Shown here: positions 50,420 through 59,645 of the stretch, piece by piece
Layout of the letters: every line of letters starts with the position of its first letter
Numbering within the stretch: position 1 is the stretch's first letter
Source: Ardenticatenales bacterium
GTDB taxonomy: Bacteria; Chloroflexota; Anaerolineae; Promineifilales; Promineifilaceae
Direction: 5' to 3'
Length of the DNA: 64,000 bases
Assembly (NCBI GenBank): GCA_020634575.1
Contig: JACKBM010000012.1
Location: 1 to 64,000 of the forward strand
Program-made: the position numbers and the translations under genes
The notes under the pieces: model-generated
Database searches by the model: none
Told to the model about the DNA's origin: nothing
The model's input: the letters and a program-made list of their open reading frames with translations, nothing else

Positions 50420-50543
50420 CTTTTCCTCCTGCAGCTGAATGCTGCCGTAATCAGATACAGTTAGAGGATACCGGCCGGTCCCGTAGGCTGCCTATCCGTT
50501 AGCTAACCATTGCCTAACAAACCGGCAGCGGCAATCCGCAACG

Positions 50544-50573
50544 ACCCGTCGGGTTGGTATGGACCCGTCGGGT
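50544..50573. repeat. Two ACCCGTCGGGT palindromes
   Basis: Copies at 50544-50554 and 50563-50573, 19 bp apart, in the 367-bp divergent gap between a membrane protein gene (start 50419) and the haem-binding protein gene (start 50787). The gap holds no gene. A TACAAT box near 50752 may be the -10 of the latter. Confidence 0.8.
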
Positions 50574-50786
50574 GCCCCCCAACCCCTCTCCACGGCGTTT
50601 AAACTGGATTTAACAAAGATTTGAGATCATTTTCAGCCAAAAAACGCATGTCCGTGGTACTGTATAGTCACCAAAATAAGGCGCGGGTGAATGCCTGCGT
50701 TATTACCAACCAAACATCTCCCTCAACCGACTTTTTAAACAGACATACTGGCTACAATTACCAGCCACCAAGTTGGAGAATTTGAC

Positions 50787-51230
50787 ATGACTTTGAAACG
50801 TATCTTAATGCTTATTCCAGTCGCCATCGTCGGCGGATTTTTGCTCATTCAGCTCGTTCCGTATGGCCGCAACCATGACAACCCCGCAGTCACAAGCGAG
50901 CCCAACTGGGATAGCCCGGAAACCCGCGAGCTCGCCAAAACTGCCTGCTTTGACTGTCACAGCAATGAGACTGATTGGAGCCCCTGGTACGCCAGCGTCG
51001 CCCCGTCCTCCTGGCTGGTTCAGCACGATGTGGAAGAAGGCCGGCAACACCTGAACTTCTCAGAGTGGAATGATGGCGGCAGACCGCGTGAGCTGGATGA
51101 GCTTTGGGAGGTTCTGGAAAAAGGGGAAATGCCCCCGGCCGTTTATATTTTGCAGCATCCGGAGGCAGATTTAACGCCAGCTCAAGTGGAGCAACTTATC
51201 AGCGGGCTACAGGCTACAGTCCGCAACTAA
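50787..51230 (+). CDS. Haem-binding (CxxCH) membrane-anchored protein
   Basis: 147 residues from ATG 50787 with GGAG upstream. The N-terminal hydrophobic helix (about 5-24) is a signal anchor, so the rest lies outside the membrane. CFDCHSNETDWSPWY (C54-x-x-C57-H58) is the haem c attachment motif and the following W-x-W-Y block is typical of the haem_bd family. APSSWLVQHDVEEGRQHLNFSEW and GEMPPAVYILQHPEADL are its other conserved parts; the Met in MPP may be a sixth ligand. Probably an electron-transfer protein of the periplasmic face. A terminator follows. Confidence 0.88.
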   Translation: MTLKRILMLIPVAIVGGFLLIQLVPYGRNHDNPAVTSEPNWDSPETRELAKTACFDCHSNETDWSPWYASVAPSSWLVQHDVEEGRQHLNFSEWNDGGRPRELDELWEVLEKGEMPPAVYILQHPEADLTPAQVEQLISGLQATVRN

Positions 51231-51247
51231 AGCCATCAGTGACTATC

Positions 51248-51281
51248 GTTCCGGCTCGGCCGCTAAGGGCTGAGCCGGAAC
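51248..51281 (+). terminator. Rho-independent terminator of the haem-binding protein gene
   Basis: GTTCCGGCTC pairs with GAGCCGGAAC around a 14-nt loop, 17 bp after the stop codon, and is followed by TTCATTTTG. The convergent psuG gene ends two bases beyond. Confidence 0.75.
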
Positions 51282-51282
51282 T

Positions 51283-52209
51283 TCATTTTGCATAGGTCAA
51301 CAGTTGATGGGCGCGGGCAATCTGGGCGCCCAGCGCCGCATTTTCCAACAAGATCTGGTGATTGGCAGCAAAAACACGCGGCCCGAGTCGTTTTGCCAGC
51401 CCGCGCACCATGTAATTGGTCGTACCGCCCCCCCGCACACCATCCCGCTCAGCCTGCTGAATTGTCTCTGACACGGCAGCCATAAAGGAGGTTTTGTCGA
51501 TCCGATGCTCAGCAGCAACGGGGATGATGACCATGAGTGCCTGGCTCAGACCAAGTGCCTGATGCTGTTGCATGATCTCAGCGATCTCAGCAACTTCCGC
51601 CACGACAAGATCCACCCCGGCCCCGCTGTGCTCATGAAAATAGGGCGCCAGATCATCTGTACCCAACCCGACCAGCGTTACCCCATTGGTCTCAAGCCTT
51701 TCGCGGGTATTGGCCAGGTCCAGAAATGGCTTCATGCCGCTGCAGACCACCGTCAGCGGTATTCTGCCTAGTTCAGTTAAGTCCGGACTGATGTCAAACG
51801 GCTGGCCCAGGTGAACTCCGCCTATGGCGCCGGTCGCGACCAGGCTGATACCGGCCAGCCGGGCGACCACCATTGTCCCGGCAATAGTGGTAACACCAGC
51901 GCCGCCGCTAGCCACAACTGTAGCCAGATTGCGCCGGCTGCACCGGGCCAACGGCCCGGCTGATCCATCAGCCAACGTCTCCATCTCTGCAGCTGTCAGG
52001 CCCACGTGAATGCGACCGGCGTTGATGGCGATCGTCGCCGGCGTCGCGCCATGCGTCATCACTTGCTGTTCCAACGAACGCACCATTTCCATATTGATGG
52101 GATACGGCAGACCATGAGCCAGCAAGCCGCTTTCAAGGGCCACCACCGGCTGCGAGGCCGTCATGGCCAGAGCGACCAGTTCCGATCGAACCCATAATGA
52201 ATCATTCAT
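51283..52209 (-). CDS. psuG: Pseudouridine-5'-phosphate glycosidase
   Basis: 308 residues from ATG 52209 with GGGGGAG four bases upstream. It splits pseudouridine 5'-phosphate into uracil and ribose 5-phosphate. VALESGLLAHGLPYPIN, the start of the family, is clear. GGAGVTTIAGTMVVARLAGI, ATGAIGGVH and VVCSGMKPFLDLANT (with the active-site lysine) follow in order, and RGGGTTNYMVRGLAKR ends the core. The ATG overlaps the stop region of the nucleotidyltransferase gene by eight bases. The kinase psuK is not adjacent; a ribokinase-family gene occurs 11 kb away at 63195 but without evidence of a link. Confidence 0.93.
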   Translation of the reverse strand: MNDSLWVRSELVALAMTASQPVVALESGLLAHGLPYPINMEMVRSLEQQVMTHGATPATIAINAGRIHVGLTAAEMETLADGSAGPLARCSRRNLATVVASGGAGVTTIAGTMVVARLAGISLVATGAIGGVHLGQPFDISPDLTELGRIPLTVVCSGMKPFLDLANTRERLETNGVTLVGLGTDDLAPYFHEHSGAGVDLVVAEVAEIAEIMQQHQALGLSQALMVIIPVAAEHRIDKTSFMAAVSETIQQAERDGVRGGGTTNYMVRGLAKRLGPRVFAANHQILLENAALGAQIARAHQLLTYAK

Positions 52210-52996
52210 CAGCTCCCCCAAAGTCAGGCTGCAAACAACCTTGCCGCGTCAATTCATCGTAAATCGCTTCAATAAACTGGAGCGAACGGCGCAATAGCGT
52301 CGCCAAAGCAATGGGATCCTGTAACAGCTCCCCACCCAGTCTAGCCGCCATTACATCGGACACCACACGCATGTCCAGCTCGGGCAGCGCCTCGGCCAGT
52401 TGCTGCGGGGCAGCCTCCTCACCAGACCAGATGTCCAATGCCCCACAAGCCGCTTCCGGAATATATTTCAGATACTTCAGCCCGGCAAAGATCGCGCTGG
52501 CTTCACGATCACTAAGGTCCGTTCGGCCCAGAAAGATGGCCAAGGGCAGAAACACCTGGCGTCGCATTTCCAGGAAGTAGGACAGACGATACAGGATCCG
52601 GCTGGCTGACGTGCTGCCTATCTGACCGCCAAGATGGTCACCGACAACGGCCCGGCCCGAAACTGGCTGACTGAGGTTTGGCACCAGGGCCTGGGGCAAC
52701 CAGCCCAGCTCATCGTCAGCGTAATAGCAGAAGGCATGTATGACGGGCAACCCGCTATCAGCCAGGATTTGCGCTGCGCCGACCAGATCTGTCAGCAAGC
52801 GGGCAAAACGTGCCTCGTCCCTCATTTCAGCCTGCCGCACAAAGACCCAAAAATCGAGATCGCTGTGGCCGGGGACAACCTCGCCGCGCGCCATGGAGCC
52901 ATACAGCATTACTGAGCGGAGCTGCTCCTGGTGATTTGCCATATAAGCCGTGAAGGCGGCTAATGTTTGTTCGTAATCCTCAATTGTCAAAGCCAT
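52202..52996 (-). CDS. MNT-type nucleotidyltransferase domain protein
   Basis: 264 residues. LYGSMARGEVVPGHSDLDFWV is split as the GS-x(9-11)-D-x-D catalytic signature of the polymerase-beta nucleotidyltransferase superfamily, with the aspartates near residues 46 and 48. The C-terminal 150 residues are helical and may bind a partner or substrate (SASRILYRLSYFLEMRRQVF). Proteins of this kind transfer a nucleotide to a small molecule, RNA or protein; the target is unknown. The gene starts 17 bp inside the end of the upstream gene and overlaps psuG, giving a three-gene overlapping operon. Confidence 0.82.
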   Translation of the reverse strand: MALTIEDYEQTLAAFTAYMANHQEQLRSVMLYGSMARGEVVPGHSDLDFWVFVRQAEMRDEARFARLLTDLVGAAQILADSGLPVIHAFCYYADDELGWLPQALVPNLSQPVSGRAVVGDHLGGQIGSTSASRILYRLSYFLEMRRQVFLPLAIFLGRTDLSDREASAIFAGLKYLKYIPEAACGALDIWSGEEAAPQQLAEALPELDMRVVSDVMAARLGGELLQDPIALATLLRRSLQFIEAIYDELTRQGCLQPDFGGADE

Positions 52997-53702
52997 CGCG
53001 TAAACTCTTCAGGAATTGTTCAAAATAAAATACGAGGCGGATAGTCTGTTCTTTTTGTGCCTGCACCGGCCGGTCCACCGCCACCTCTACCGCCACCGCC
53101 CGTTCATACCAATCATTGGCCAACTGGGCCGGATACGCTTCCCGGAACTGGCCTGCCACCGTCGCCCAACTCACATCCCAGACACCGGCCACCAGTAGCG
53201 CAGTCCCCAGCAGACAGGCCATCTCCCGCTGTAGCAGTTGCGCCAGCTGTGCATAACGCTCCTGCACCAGGCTCATCAAAATGCCATAACGCCGCAGATA
53301 ATCAAAACAACCTTCAACATGGCCTGCCAGCAACATGGCCGGCTCAGGAAACGGCTGGACCAGATAGCGCAGATCAGCGCCCCACAGGCAACGACCCCGA
53401 GCCGCCAACCAGTAGGGTAAATGCGGCATCTCATTGATCTGCAGAGGCGGCGTAAACATCCCGGGATTGCTTAATTGGCCCAGCGTCGCCGGCGTATGGC
53501 AGTGTAATTGCAGCCGGGGCAAATGACGCTGCCGGCTGGCTTCCGCTGCGCTTACCTGCTTAAGCCACTGCTCACCTTTGCGGTCGTAAACCAAAATCAG
53601 ACCCCCTTCAGTGAACGGGTGCGGGTAATACATGACGCAATTCAGGGCTGGATCGGACCCCAATTGCGTCAGATAGTTGTCGAATTCATCCTTATTGGGC
53701 AT
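52980..53702 (-). CDS. Hypothetical protein heading the nucleotidyltransferase-psuG operon
   Basis: 240 residues from ATG 53702, with AGGA eight bases upstream. It starts MPNKDEFDNYLTQLG and has ALNCVMYYPHPFTEGGLILVYDR split in the N-terminal part, then an RLQLHCHTPATLG block. The C-terminal half is helical (YLRRYGILMSLVQERYAQLA). The strand order and the position before a nucleotidyltransferase suggest a further nucleotidyltransferase-like or HEPN-like fold, but no catalytic motif can be named. Its 3' end overlaps the next gene by 17 bp. A palindromic operator-like site and a TATACT box lie upstream. Confidence 0.65.
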   Translation of the reverse strand: MPNKDEFDNYLTQLGSDPALNCVMYYPHPFTEGGLILVYDRKGEQWLKQVSAAEASRQRHLPRLQLHCHTPATLGQLSNPGMFTPPLQINEMPHLPYWLAARGRCLWGADLRYLVQPFPEPAMLLAGHVEGCFDYLRRYGILMSLVQERYAQLAQLLQREMACLLGTALLVAGVWDVSWATVAGQFREAYPAQLANDWYERAVAVEVAVDRPVQAQKEQTIRLVFYFEQFLKSLRDGFDN

Positions 53703-53755
53703 GATTAGGCATCCTGTGATTTGCACGGGTAGAACCGAATGCTTAGTATAGTACC

Positions 53756-53778
53756 AATGTACTGACAGTCGGTACATT
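53756..53778. promoter_or_regulatory. Operator-like inverted repeat between divergent operons
   Basis: AATGTAC-N9-GTACATT, with 7-bp perfect arms. It lies just upstream of a TATACT box (minus strand, 53745-53750) for the nucleotidyltransferase operon and 16 bp before the -35 box of the diterpene pair, so one regulator could control both. Confidence 0.5.
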
Positions 53779-53793
53779 TTTCCTCTCAGCAGC

Positions 53794-53821
53794 TTGCGTC
53801 GCAGCCAGTACACTGTATTTT
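53794..53821 (+). promoter_or_regulatory. Candidate promoter of the diterpene gene pair
   Basis: TTGCGT (53794-53799), a 16-bp spacer and TATTTT (53816-53821). The start point near 53828 would give a leader of about 65 nt before ATG 53894. Confidence 0.5.
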
Positions 53822-53893
53822 GCGGTCATTTTGTGGATTGTGGTGGGGCTAGGTAGTGGAGCCTATCGCAGCCGTTTCGGGGAACAATTGAAA

Positions 53894-54811
53894 ATGGATT
53901 ACGCACAGTTTCAGGCTTTGAGCCGTGAAGATGTTGCCCAACTGGTCCGTGACGCTGGACCCGTTACAGGTGTATTTGCCCTGAATGGGACCCGTCGCTG
54001 GTTTCAACTGGAATATGGTCACGAGGGGCAGGCTGTTGGTCAGGCATACTTTGAAGCAATCACTGATCGCTTGATTGAGCTGACAGCCCTGCTGTTTGAT
54101 TACGGCGTCCACACGCTGCTTGTTCCCCTGCTCAGTCCCCATCTGTTTACCAGCCGCGGTCAGGAATACACCAGTCGCACCATCGGCGCCCTCACCTATC
54201 TCACCCGCACCCCGAAATTCCTGGATTTTTACCGGCAATACAACATCGCTGCCCGCTTTTACGGTGATTATGCTGGCTACCTGGTCGACATTGGCCAAAG
54301 TGCGTTGTTAGCTGAAATCAACACGTTTAATGAGGCCCACCTGGATGAAGTCAGACACCGGCTATATTGGGGTGTTTGTGCTCACGATTCCGTCACGACA
54401 ACTGCCAGGCTGGCTGTCGAGCTATACGCCGCCACAGGGCAGATTCCCAGCAATGAGGAGATGATCCGAACCTATTACGGTGCGGACATCCCCCCGGTCA
54501 GCTTCTTCATTGGCGCCTCCAAGCCGCGTGCCTTTGATACCCCCCTCCTGCTGACTGGCCGCGAGGACCTCTATTTCACCGTCGCCCCATCTCCCTATCT
54601 GAACGAGTTGCAACTGAGAGACATTCTCTACGATCACTTGTTTGCTCGCCGCAAAGCGCATAGCAAATATCACGAAATGACGGCTGCTGATTGGGACGCA
54701 CTCCGCTCGTTTTATGAGCAGAATGCCAGACAGACGCTCGGCGTTGGCATGCGTGTCCATGAGTGGGGGCTCTGGCAGCCCACGAATCAACTTGAGTTTG
54801 ATAGGAGATAA
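53894..54811 (+). CDS. Rv3378c-like diterpene synthase (cis-prenyltransferase fold)
   Basis: 305 residues from ATG 53894; the frame is open for 21 more codons upstream, but the alignment to Rv3378c starts here. From memory it matches M. tuberculosis tuberculosinyl adenosine transferase along its length: GVFALNGTRRWFQLE, a YGDYAGYLVDIG segment, EEMIRTYYGADIPPVSFFIG, and near the end LYFTVAPSPYLNELQLRDIL and YDHLF. That family takes a cyclised diterpene diphosphate and replaces the diphosphate by water or adenosine. Herpetosiphon has a homologue (Haur_2146) that makes kolavelool. The first motif reads NGTRRW where Rv3378c has DGTRRW, so the usual aspartate is Asn31. It lies 14 bp before the class II cyclase gene. 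Confidence 0.85.
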   Translation: MDYAQFQALSREDVAQLVRDAGPVTGVFALNGTRRWFQLEYGHEGQAVGQAYFEAITDRLIELTALLFDYGVHTLLVPLLSPHLFTSRGQEYTSRTIGALTYLTRTPKFLDFYRQYNIAARFYGDYAGYLVDIGQSALLAEINTFNEAHLDEVRHRLYWGVCAHDSVTTTARLAVELYAATGQIPSNEEMIRTYYGADIPPVSFFIGASKPRAFDTPLLLTGREDLYFTVAPSPYLNELQLRDILYDHLFARRKAHSKYHEMTAADWDALRSFYEQNARQTLGVGMRVHEWGLWQPTNQLEFDRR

Positions 54812-54825
54812 GAGAAAGGGGAGTC

Positions 54826-56406
54826 ATGCTTAACGGAACTGTTCGATCAGTAGATTTAGATTTTCGCTTGCCGAATTGGCCCACGCCTCTGGAACGGGAG
54901 AGCGTGGCCTTGCTTGAAGTCGTCGGGCAGGGATTGATGGATGTCACCGCCTATGATACGGCCTGGGCGGCCCGGCTTGACCAGATTGAACCAGAGATCG
55001 CCAGCCAGGCGCGCCAATGGCTGCGAGAAAACCAGCTGGCTGACGGGAGCTGGGGCAGTGCAGCCAACATCTACCATCACGATCGCGTAATCTGCACCCT
55101 GGCGGCCGTTACCTCTTTGGCGCAGGAACGGCTGCCAGCCGATGAGCCATTGATCCAGTGCGGCCTTTTCTCGCTGCGCCACCATGTTCAATTGTTGGCT
55201 GATGATGCAGCCGGCGAGACCATTGCCTTCGAGTTTCTGGTTCCTACTTTTTTGACAGAGCTGGAGCGGCTTGGGTTGAACACGGCCAAAATTGCCGACG
55301 TCCTGCATGGCTATGATGCGGCCCGGCAACGCAAACTAGAGCGCATTCCCGGCAATACCATTGACCGGCGGGTCACGATGGCCTTTTCTGCCGAAATGGC
55401 GGGAACCGACAATCACCACATTCTTAATATTGATGATTTGACTGAGGTGAATGGCTCCGTAGCGCTCAGCCCATCCGCCACAGCCTATTATCTGCTGCAG
55501 CACAACAAGAGTGATAGCGCTGCCCGGGCCTATTTACGGGGCAGTTTCCATGACGGCGGTATGCCTAATGTGATGCCCTTTGATGTCTTTGAACGCGCCT
55601 GGGTGCTGTGGAACCTTTCGCTTGCCGGCCCTATGCCTGCGGCCGTCCGCCAGGCTGCGCTGCCCCACATCAAGTTCATCCACCGTACCTGGCAGCCACG
55701 CTACGGTATCGGCCATTCATCGCCGTATACCCCCCACGATGGTGATGATACAGCCTTTGTTTTTGAGCTGCTGAGTCGTTTTGACCGGCCGGTTGACATC
55801 GAAGCCCTTTTCCACTACGAAGCGGATGGCCATTTCCGCTGCTTCGCGCATGAGTCCAATCCGTCGGTCAGCACCAACGTCCACATGCTGGCCGCCCTCC
55901 TCGAGGCGGGGCTCTCACCTTCAGACCCGGCCGTCCGCAAAGTGATTCGCTTCCTGCAAGCGCGCCAGGTCGATGGTTACTGGACAGACAAGTGGCATGC
56001 CTCACCCTACTACCCAACCGCGCATATGGTCATCGCCGCCGCTGAGCAACTGCCTGAGCTCGTTGTCGAAACAAACCACTGGCTACACAAAACGCAGCAT
56101 CGCTCGGGGGGCTGGGGCTATTACGGTGAAACCGCTGAGGAGACGGCTTATGCCCTGCAGGCTCTATTCACCTTACAAAAGCATGGCTTTGCTGTCTCTC
56201 AGGAGACGCTCCTGGCGGGCGCAAAATGGTTACTCCTTGACCAAAATAAAATGTACCCCGCTCTCTGGATCGGCAAATGCCTTTATGCGCCTATTCATGT
56301 GATTGAAGCCACAATCATGAGTGCGCTGCTATTGGCAAACCAATATCTACCGGAAATACGCGGCTGGCTGACGCTGAAGGATCTTGCACCCAAGCCAACT
56401 GCCTGA
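54826..56406 (+). CDS. Class II diterpene cyclase (halimadienyl/kolavenyl diphosphate synthase-like)
   Basis: 526 residues from ATG 54826 with AAGGGGAG upstream. It has the alpha-barrel beta-gamma domain plan of class II terpene cyclases. [13 protein letters not shown] and LADGSWG lie near the N-terminus. The catalytic DxDD motif is [11 protein letters not shown] (about D305-D308), the general acid that protonates geranylgeranyl diphosphate. Late blocks [34 protein letters not shown] and [21 protein letters not shown] fit Rv3377c and Haur_2145. The product would be a bicyclic diterpenyl diphosphate for the neighbouring enzyme. No geranylgeranyl diphosphate synthase or methyltransferase gene is adjacent. 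The next gene encodes a histidine kinase. Confidence 0.92.
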   Translation: MLNGTVRSVDLDFRLPNWPTPLERESVALLEVVGQGLMDVTAYDTAWAARLDQIEPEIASQARQWLRENQLADGSWGSAANIYHHDRVICTLAAVTSLAQERLPADEPLIQCGLFSLRHHVQLLADDAAGETIAFEFLVPTFLTELERLGLNTAKIADVLHGYDAARQRKLERIPGNTIDRRVTMAFSAEMAGTDNHHILNIDDLTEVNGSVALSPSATAYYLLQHNKSDSAARAYLRGSFHDGGMPNVMPFDVFERAWVLWNLSLAGPMPAAVRQAALPHIKFIHRTWQPRYGIGHSSPYTPHDGDDTAFVFELLSRFDRPVDIEALFHYEADGHFRCFAHESNPSVSTNVHMLAALLEAGLSPSDPAVRKVIRFLQARQVDGYWTDKWHASPYYPTAHMVIAAAEQLPELVVETNHWLHKTQHRSGGWGYYGETAEETAYALQALFTLQKHGFAVSQETLLAGAKWLLLDQNKMYPALWIGKCLYAPIHVIEATIMSALLLANQYLPEIRGWLTLKDLAPKPTA

Positions 56407-56437
56407 CGAACCAACCCCACCACAAGAAGCGACGTCA

Positions 56438-58597
56438 ATGTACAGGAATGTCTATCTCGACAGGATACTTGGAGTGAAGGAGAGTGACCCGGACCGGCGC
56501 CGGCGCGGTCGTGTGCTCAACATCATGCTGCTGACGGTTGCCGCCCTCGGCAGCCTGGCCATACTGGCCACCGCCATCTCCCAGATAGCCGGCGTTGGCG
56601 TGGCTGAAAATGTTTGGCAAACCACCTATCTCCCCACGCTCGGTCTGTTGGCAGGTATAGCCGTTCTTTATGGCCTTAATAAGGCGGGCTACCAGCGCAC
56701 CGCCGGCTGGATCTTCGTCGTCATACTCGCCGTCGCACTTGTCCTGAGCAACGACCCATACGAAACGGTATGGGGTCGAAATATGATCATCCTGGTTCTG
56801 CCTGTCCTCATGGCCAGCGCATTTCTTTACCCCGGTGCCAGTATTTTGGTTGCGACCGGCGTGGCGCTCATGTTTGTGCTTACCTCGCTGCAAAATGAAT
56901 TCCCCATCAACTTCGTCGGGATTCTGGCCTACTACGCGATCGCCGCTGTCGCCTGGCTGACATCCAACCTGCTGGAAGACACCATCGACAATTTGCGCTT
57001 TGCCAAATCTCAGGCCGAGGCAGCCACCGAGGCTAAATCACGCTTTCTGGCCAACATGAGCCATGAAATCCGCACGCCGCTTAACGGCATCATCGGCATG
57101 ACCAGCCTGATGGTGGACACGCCGCTCAATCATGAGCAGCGCGACGCCCTGGAAACTATTCAGCGCAGCGGCGACAACTTGCTGACCATCATCAACCATA
57201 TTCTGGATTTCTCCAAGATTGAATCCGGCCGGTTAGAGCTGGAACAATACCCCTTCAATATCCGCGAGTGTGTGGAAGACGCCCTGGCCATTTGTGCCCC
57301 GAAAGCGTCGGTCAAGCGCCTGGAACTGATCTATGAACTTGGCGATGACGTCCCCACCATGACGCGGGGTGATGTCACCCGTCTGCGCCAGGTTTTGGTC
57401 AATTTGATTGGCAACGCCGTCAAATTTACGGAACGGGGCGAAGTTCTCGTTTCTGTGGGTCGTATGCCAGCCGCTGACAACAGCAGCAAGACCGCCCACA
57501 TCCGCTTCTCCATCAAGGACACCGGCATTGGCATCCCCGCCGAGAAAATGGCCAACCTGTTTGACGCCTTTAACCAGGCTGACACGTCCACCACGCGCAA
57601 GTACGGGGGTACAGGCTTGGGGCTGACCATCAGCAATCAAATCGTCAACTTAATGGGCGGCGAACTGGCGGTAAATAGCCAGGAAAATGTTGGCTCGACT
57701 TTCAGTTTTACCCTGCCGTTTGAAGTGCTGGAAGAGAAATCTGTCGGCTCAGGTATGTTCCACGAGGCAACCCTGAACGGCAAACGGGTGCTGATCGTCG
57801 ACGACAACCGAACCAACCGGACCATCCTCAGCCGTCAGGTGGAAAAATGGGGCATGGAGGCAACCGAGGCTGTCGATGCGGATTCAGCGCTGACGGCCGT
57901 CAACAATGCTGACCCCTTCGATATTGCCATTCTGGACATGCATATGCCTGGCCTGGATGGGCTCTCCCTGGCCCAGCAACTGGCAGACAACCCCCACTCG
58001 ATGCAGACCGCTCTTGTGCTACTCTCTTCGTTGGATCGCCAGCTATCACCCCGGGAGACCCGGCTGCTCACAGCCCGTATTGCCAAGCCTATCAAGCAGG
58101 AACAGCTCCGCCGCGTCCTTATCGATGCCTTTGGGCAGCAAGTGCAGCAACAGCAGCAGGTAGCGCCACCGCGCAGGCTACTGGATAGTGAGTTTGCCCA
58201 GCGTGTTCCTCTCACCATCCTGGTGGCGGAGGATAACCGGGTCAATCAGAAGTTAATCGAGCGGGTGCTGACAAAGCTAGGCTACCAGCCCATGGTAGTT
58301 GAGAATGGCCAGCTGGCCGTTGAGGAACTCAGCCAGCAGAGCTATGATGTCGTCCTGATGGACATTCAGATGCCAATCCTGGATGGCGTCAGTGCCACCC
58401 GGGAGATCCGCGCCAGCCTGGCCAAAGACAACCAGCCGCATATCATCGCTTTGACAGCCAACGCCATGGCCGGCGACCGGGAACATTACCTGGCTAACGG
58501 GATGGATGATTATCTAAGTAAACCACTGCGGCTCGAAGAGTTGAAAAACGCGCTGGAGCGGTTTAATAATAGTCGATCCGTCGTGCCATCCAGTTAA
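56438..58597 (+). CDS. Hybrid sensor histidine kinase with two receiver domains
   Basis: 719 residues from ATG 56438; a TTG at 56384 inside the cyclase end is an alternative. Residues about 28-180 form five or six membrane helices with very short loops, so the signal is probably in the membrane. HisKA has [15 protein letters not shown] (phospho-acceptor about H209), then HATPase_c with an N-box ([11 protein letters not shown]), DTGIGIP and GGTGLGL. Two receiver domains follow, with phospho-accepting aspartates near D500 (AILDMHMP) and D642 (VLMDIQMP). This is a BarA-type layout without an Hpt domain; the response regulator and phosphotransfer partner are not adjacent. It starts 31 bp after the diterpene cyclase. 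Confidence 0.92.
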   Translation: MYRNVYLDRILGVKESDPDRRRRGRVLNIMLLTVAALGSLAILATAISQIAGVGVAENVWQTTYLPTLGLLAGIAVLYGLNKAGYQRTAGWIFVVILAVALVLSNDPYETVWGRNMIILVLPVLMASAFLYPGASILVATGVALMFVLTSLQNEFPINFVGILAYYAIAAVAWLTSNLLEDTIDNLRFAKSQAEAATEAKSRFLANMSHEIRTPLNGIIGMTSLMVDTPLNHEQRDALETIQRSGDNLLTIINHILDFSKIESGRLELEQYPFNIRECVEDALAICAPKASVKRLELIYELGDDVPTMTRGDVTRLRQVLVNLIGNAVKFTERGEVLVSVGRMPAADNSSKTAHIRFSIKDTGIGIPAEKMANLFDAFNQADTSTTRKYGGTGLGLTISNQIVNLMGGELAVNSQENVGSTFSFTLPFEVLEEKSVGSGMFHEATLNGKRVLIVDDNRTNRTILSRQVEKWGMEATEAVDADSALTAVNNADPFDIAILDMHMPGLDGLSLAQQLADNPHSMQTALVLLSSLDRQLSPRETRLLTARIAKPIKQEQLRRVLIDAFGQQVQQQQQVAPPRRLLDSEFAQRVPLTILVAEDNRVNQKLIERVLTKLGYQPMVVENGQLAVEELSQQSYDVVLMDIQMPILDGVSATREIRASLAKDNQPHIIALTANAMAGDREHYLANGMDDYLSKPLRLEELKNALERFNNSRSVVPSS

Positions 58598-58652
58598 ATT
58601 TTGCCATGCGGCAATTGGCTAACCGGCCGGTTTATGATACCGTTGATCGCAG

Positions 58653-59645
58653 ATGTCTGAACCGCTAATACTCTGCGATAACCTGGTCAAGATTTTTAAG
58701 CTCCTCGATGATGTCGAGGTTCTGGCGCTGCAAGGGCTGGATTTATCCGTCCAGCGCGGCGAGATGGTTGGCGTTGTCGGCGCCAGCGGCAGCGGCAAAT
58801 CAACGCTGCTCAACGTCCTGGGCGGCCTGGTGCGCCCGACAGCCGGCAAGGTGATCGTCCACGGGCAACAACTTCTCAAGCTGTCCAACCGGGCCTTAAA
58901 CCGGTATCGCCAGGACCAGGTCGGCTTTGTCTGGCAGCAAAGCACCCGCAACCTCATCCATTACCTCAGCGCCGTTGAAAATGTCGAATACCCAATGATT
59001 ATGGCCGGGCACGCCAGCCGGCGCTCGCGTGAACGTGCCCGCGAGCTTCTGGATCTGGTCGGCCTCTCCGAACGGTTGAATCATCGCCCTGGCATGCTTT
59101 CCGGCGGTGAACAACAACGTGTCGCCATCGCTATTGCCCTGGCCAACGAACCAACCCTTCTGCTGGCCGACGAGCCCACTGGCGAGCTGGACTCCGTCAC
59201 ATCAGCCCGGGTCTACCAGCTGCTCAAACAGCTCAACCGAGAGCTGAACCTGACCACGCTCATCGTCAGCCATGACCCTGGCATTGCCCGGCATGTGGAT
59301 CGGGTCATCGCCATCCGCGACGGCAAGCTAGCCGGCGAAACCCGGCGTAATCGGGCCGCGCTGGCCGATCTACCAGAAAGGCCGGAAGAGCTCTCCCTGG
59401 AAGAGCATTTTGAAGAGCTCACTGTCCTGGATTCAGCCGGCCGCTTGCAGATTCCCCAGCCTATGCGTGAAGAACTCAAGATCGGCAGCCGCGTAACCCT
59501 GGAACGGCTTGACGATGGGGTCCTGATCCGGCCGGTTGTCGACGACGAAACACCTGCCAGGGTCTCAGGGCGACCCGGCGCAGCGGCGCCGGCGCCAGAA
59601 CAACGTACCAGCCGCTGGCGCTCCTTCTGGAAACGTGACCAATGA
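58653..59645 (+). CDS. ABC transporter ATPase fused to an AbrB-like domain
   Basis: 330 residues. Residues 1-235 are a MacB/LolD-type ATPase: Walker [10 protein letters not shown] (about 43-51), signature LSGGEQQR (about 149-156), Walker [13 protein letters not shown] and switch histidine IVSHD. Residues about 254-294 ([20 protein letters not shown], then [20 protein letters not shown]) have the pattern of an AbrB/SpoVT swapped-hairpin DNA-binding domain. The tail is Ala/Pro/Arg-rich. Such a fusion suggests DNA binding or self-association by the transporter ATPase. The next gene overlaps by four bases. No permease follows, which is unusual for this type. Confidence 0.88.
   Translation: MSEPLILCDNLVKIFKLLDDVEVLALQGLDLSVQRGEMVGVVGASGSGKSTLLNVLGGLVRPTAGKVIVHGQQLLKLSNRALNRYRQDQVGFVWQQSTRNLIHYLSAVENVEYPMIMAGHASRRSRERARELLDLVGLSERLNHRPGMLSGGEQQRVAIAIALANEPTLLLADEPTGELDSVTSARVYQLLKQLNRELNLTTLIVSHDPGIARHVDRVIAIRDGKLAGETRRNRAALADLPERPEELSLEEHFEELTVLDSAGRLQIPQPMREELKIGSRVTLERLDDGVLIRPVVDDETPARVSGRPGAAAPAPEQRTSRWRSFWKRDQ

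Noticed and set aside
52980..53702. Toxin-antitoxin pair formed by the unknown protein and the nucleotidyltransferase (MNT/HEPN type)
   Set aside because: Both proteins are too long for typical MNT-HEPN systems and no HEPN R-x4-6-H motif was found; kept only as a possibility in the annotation.
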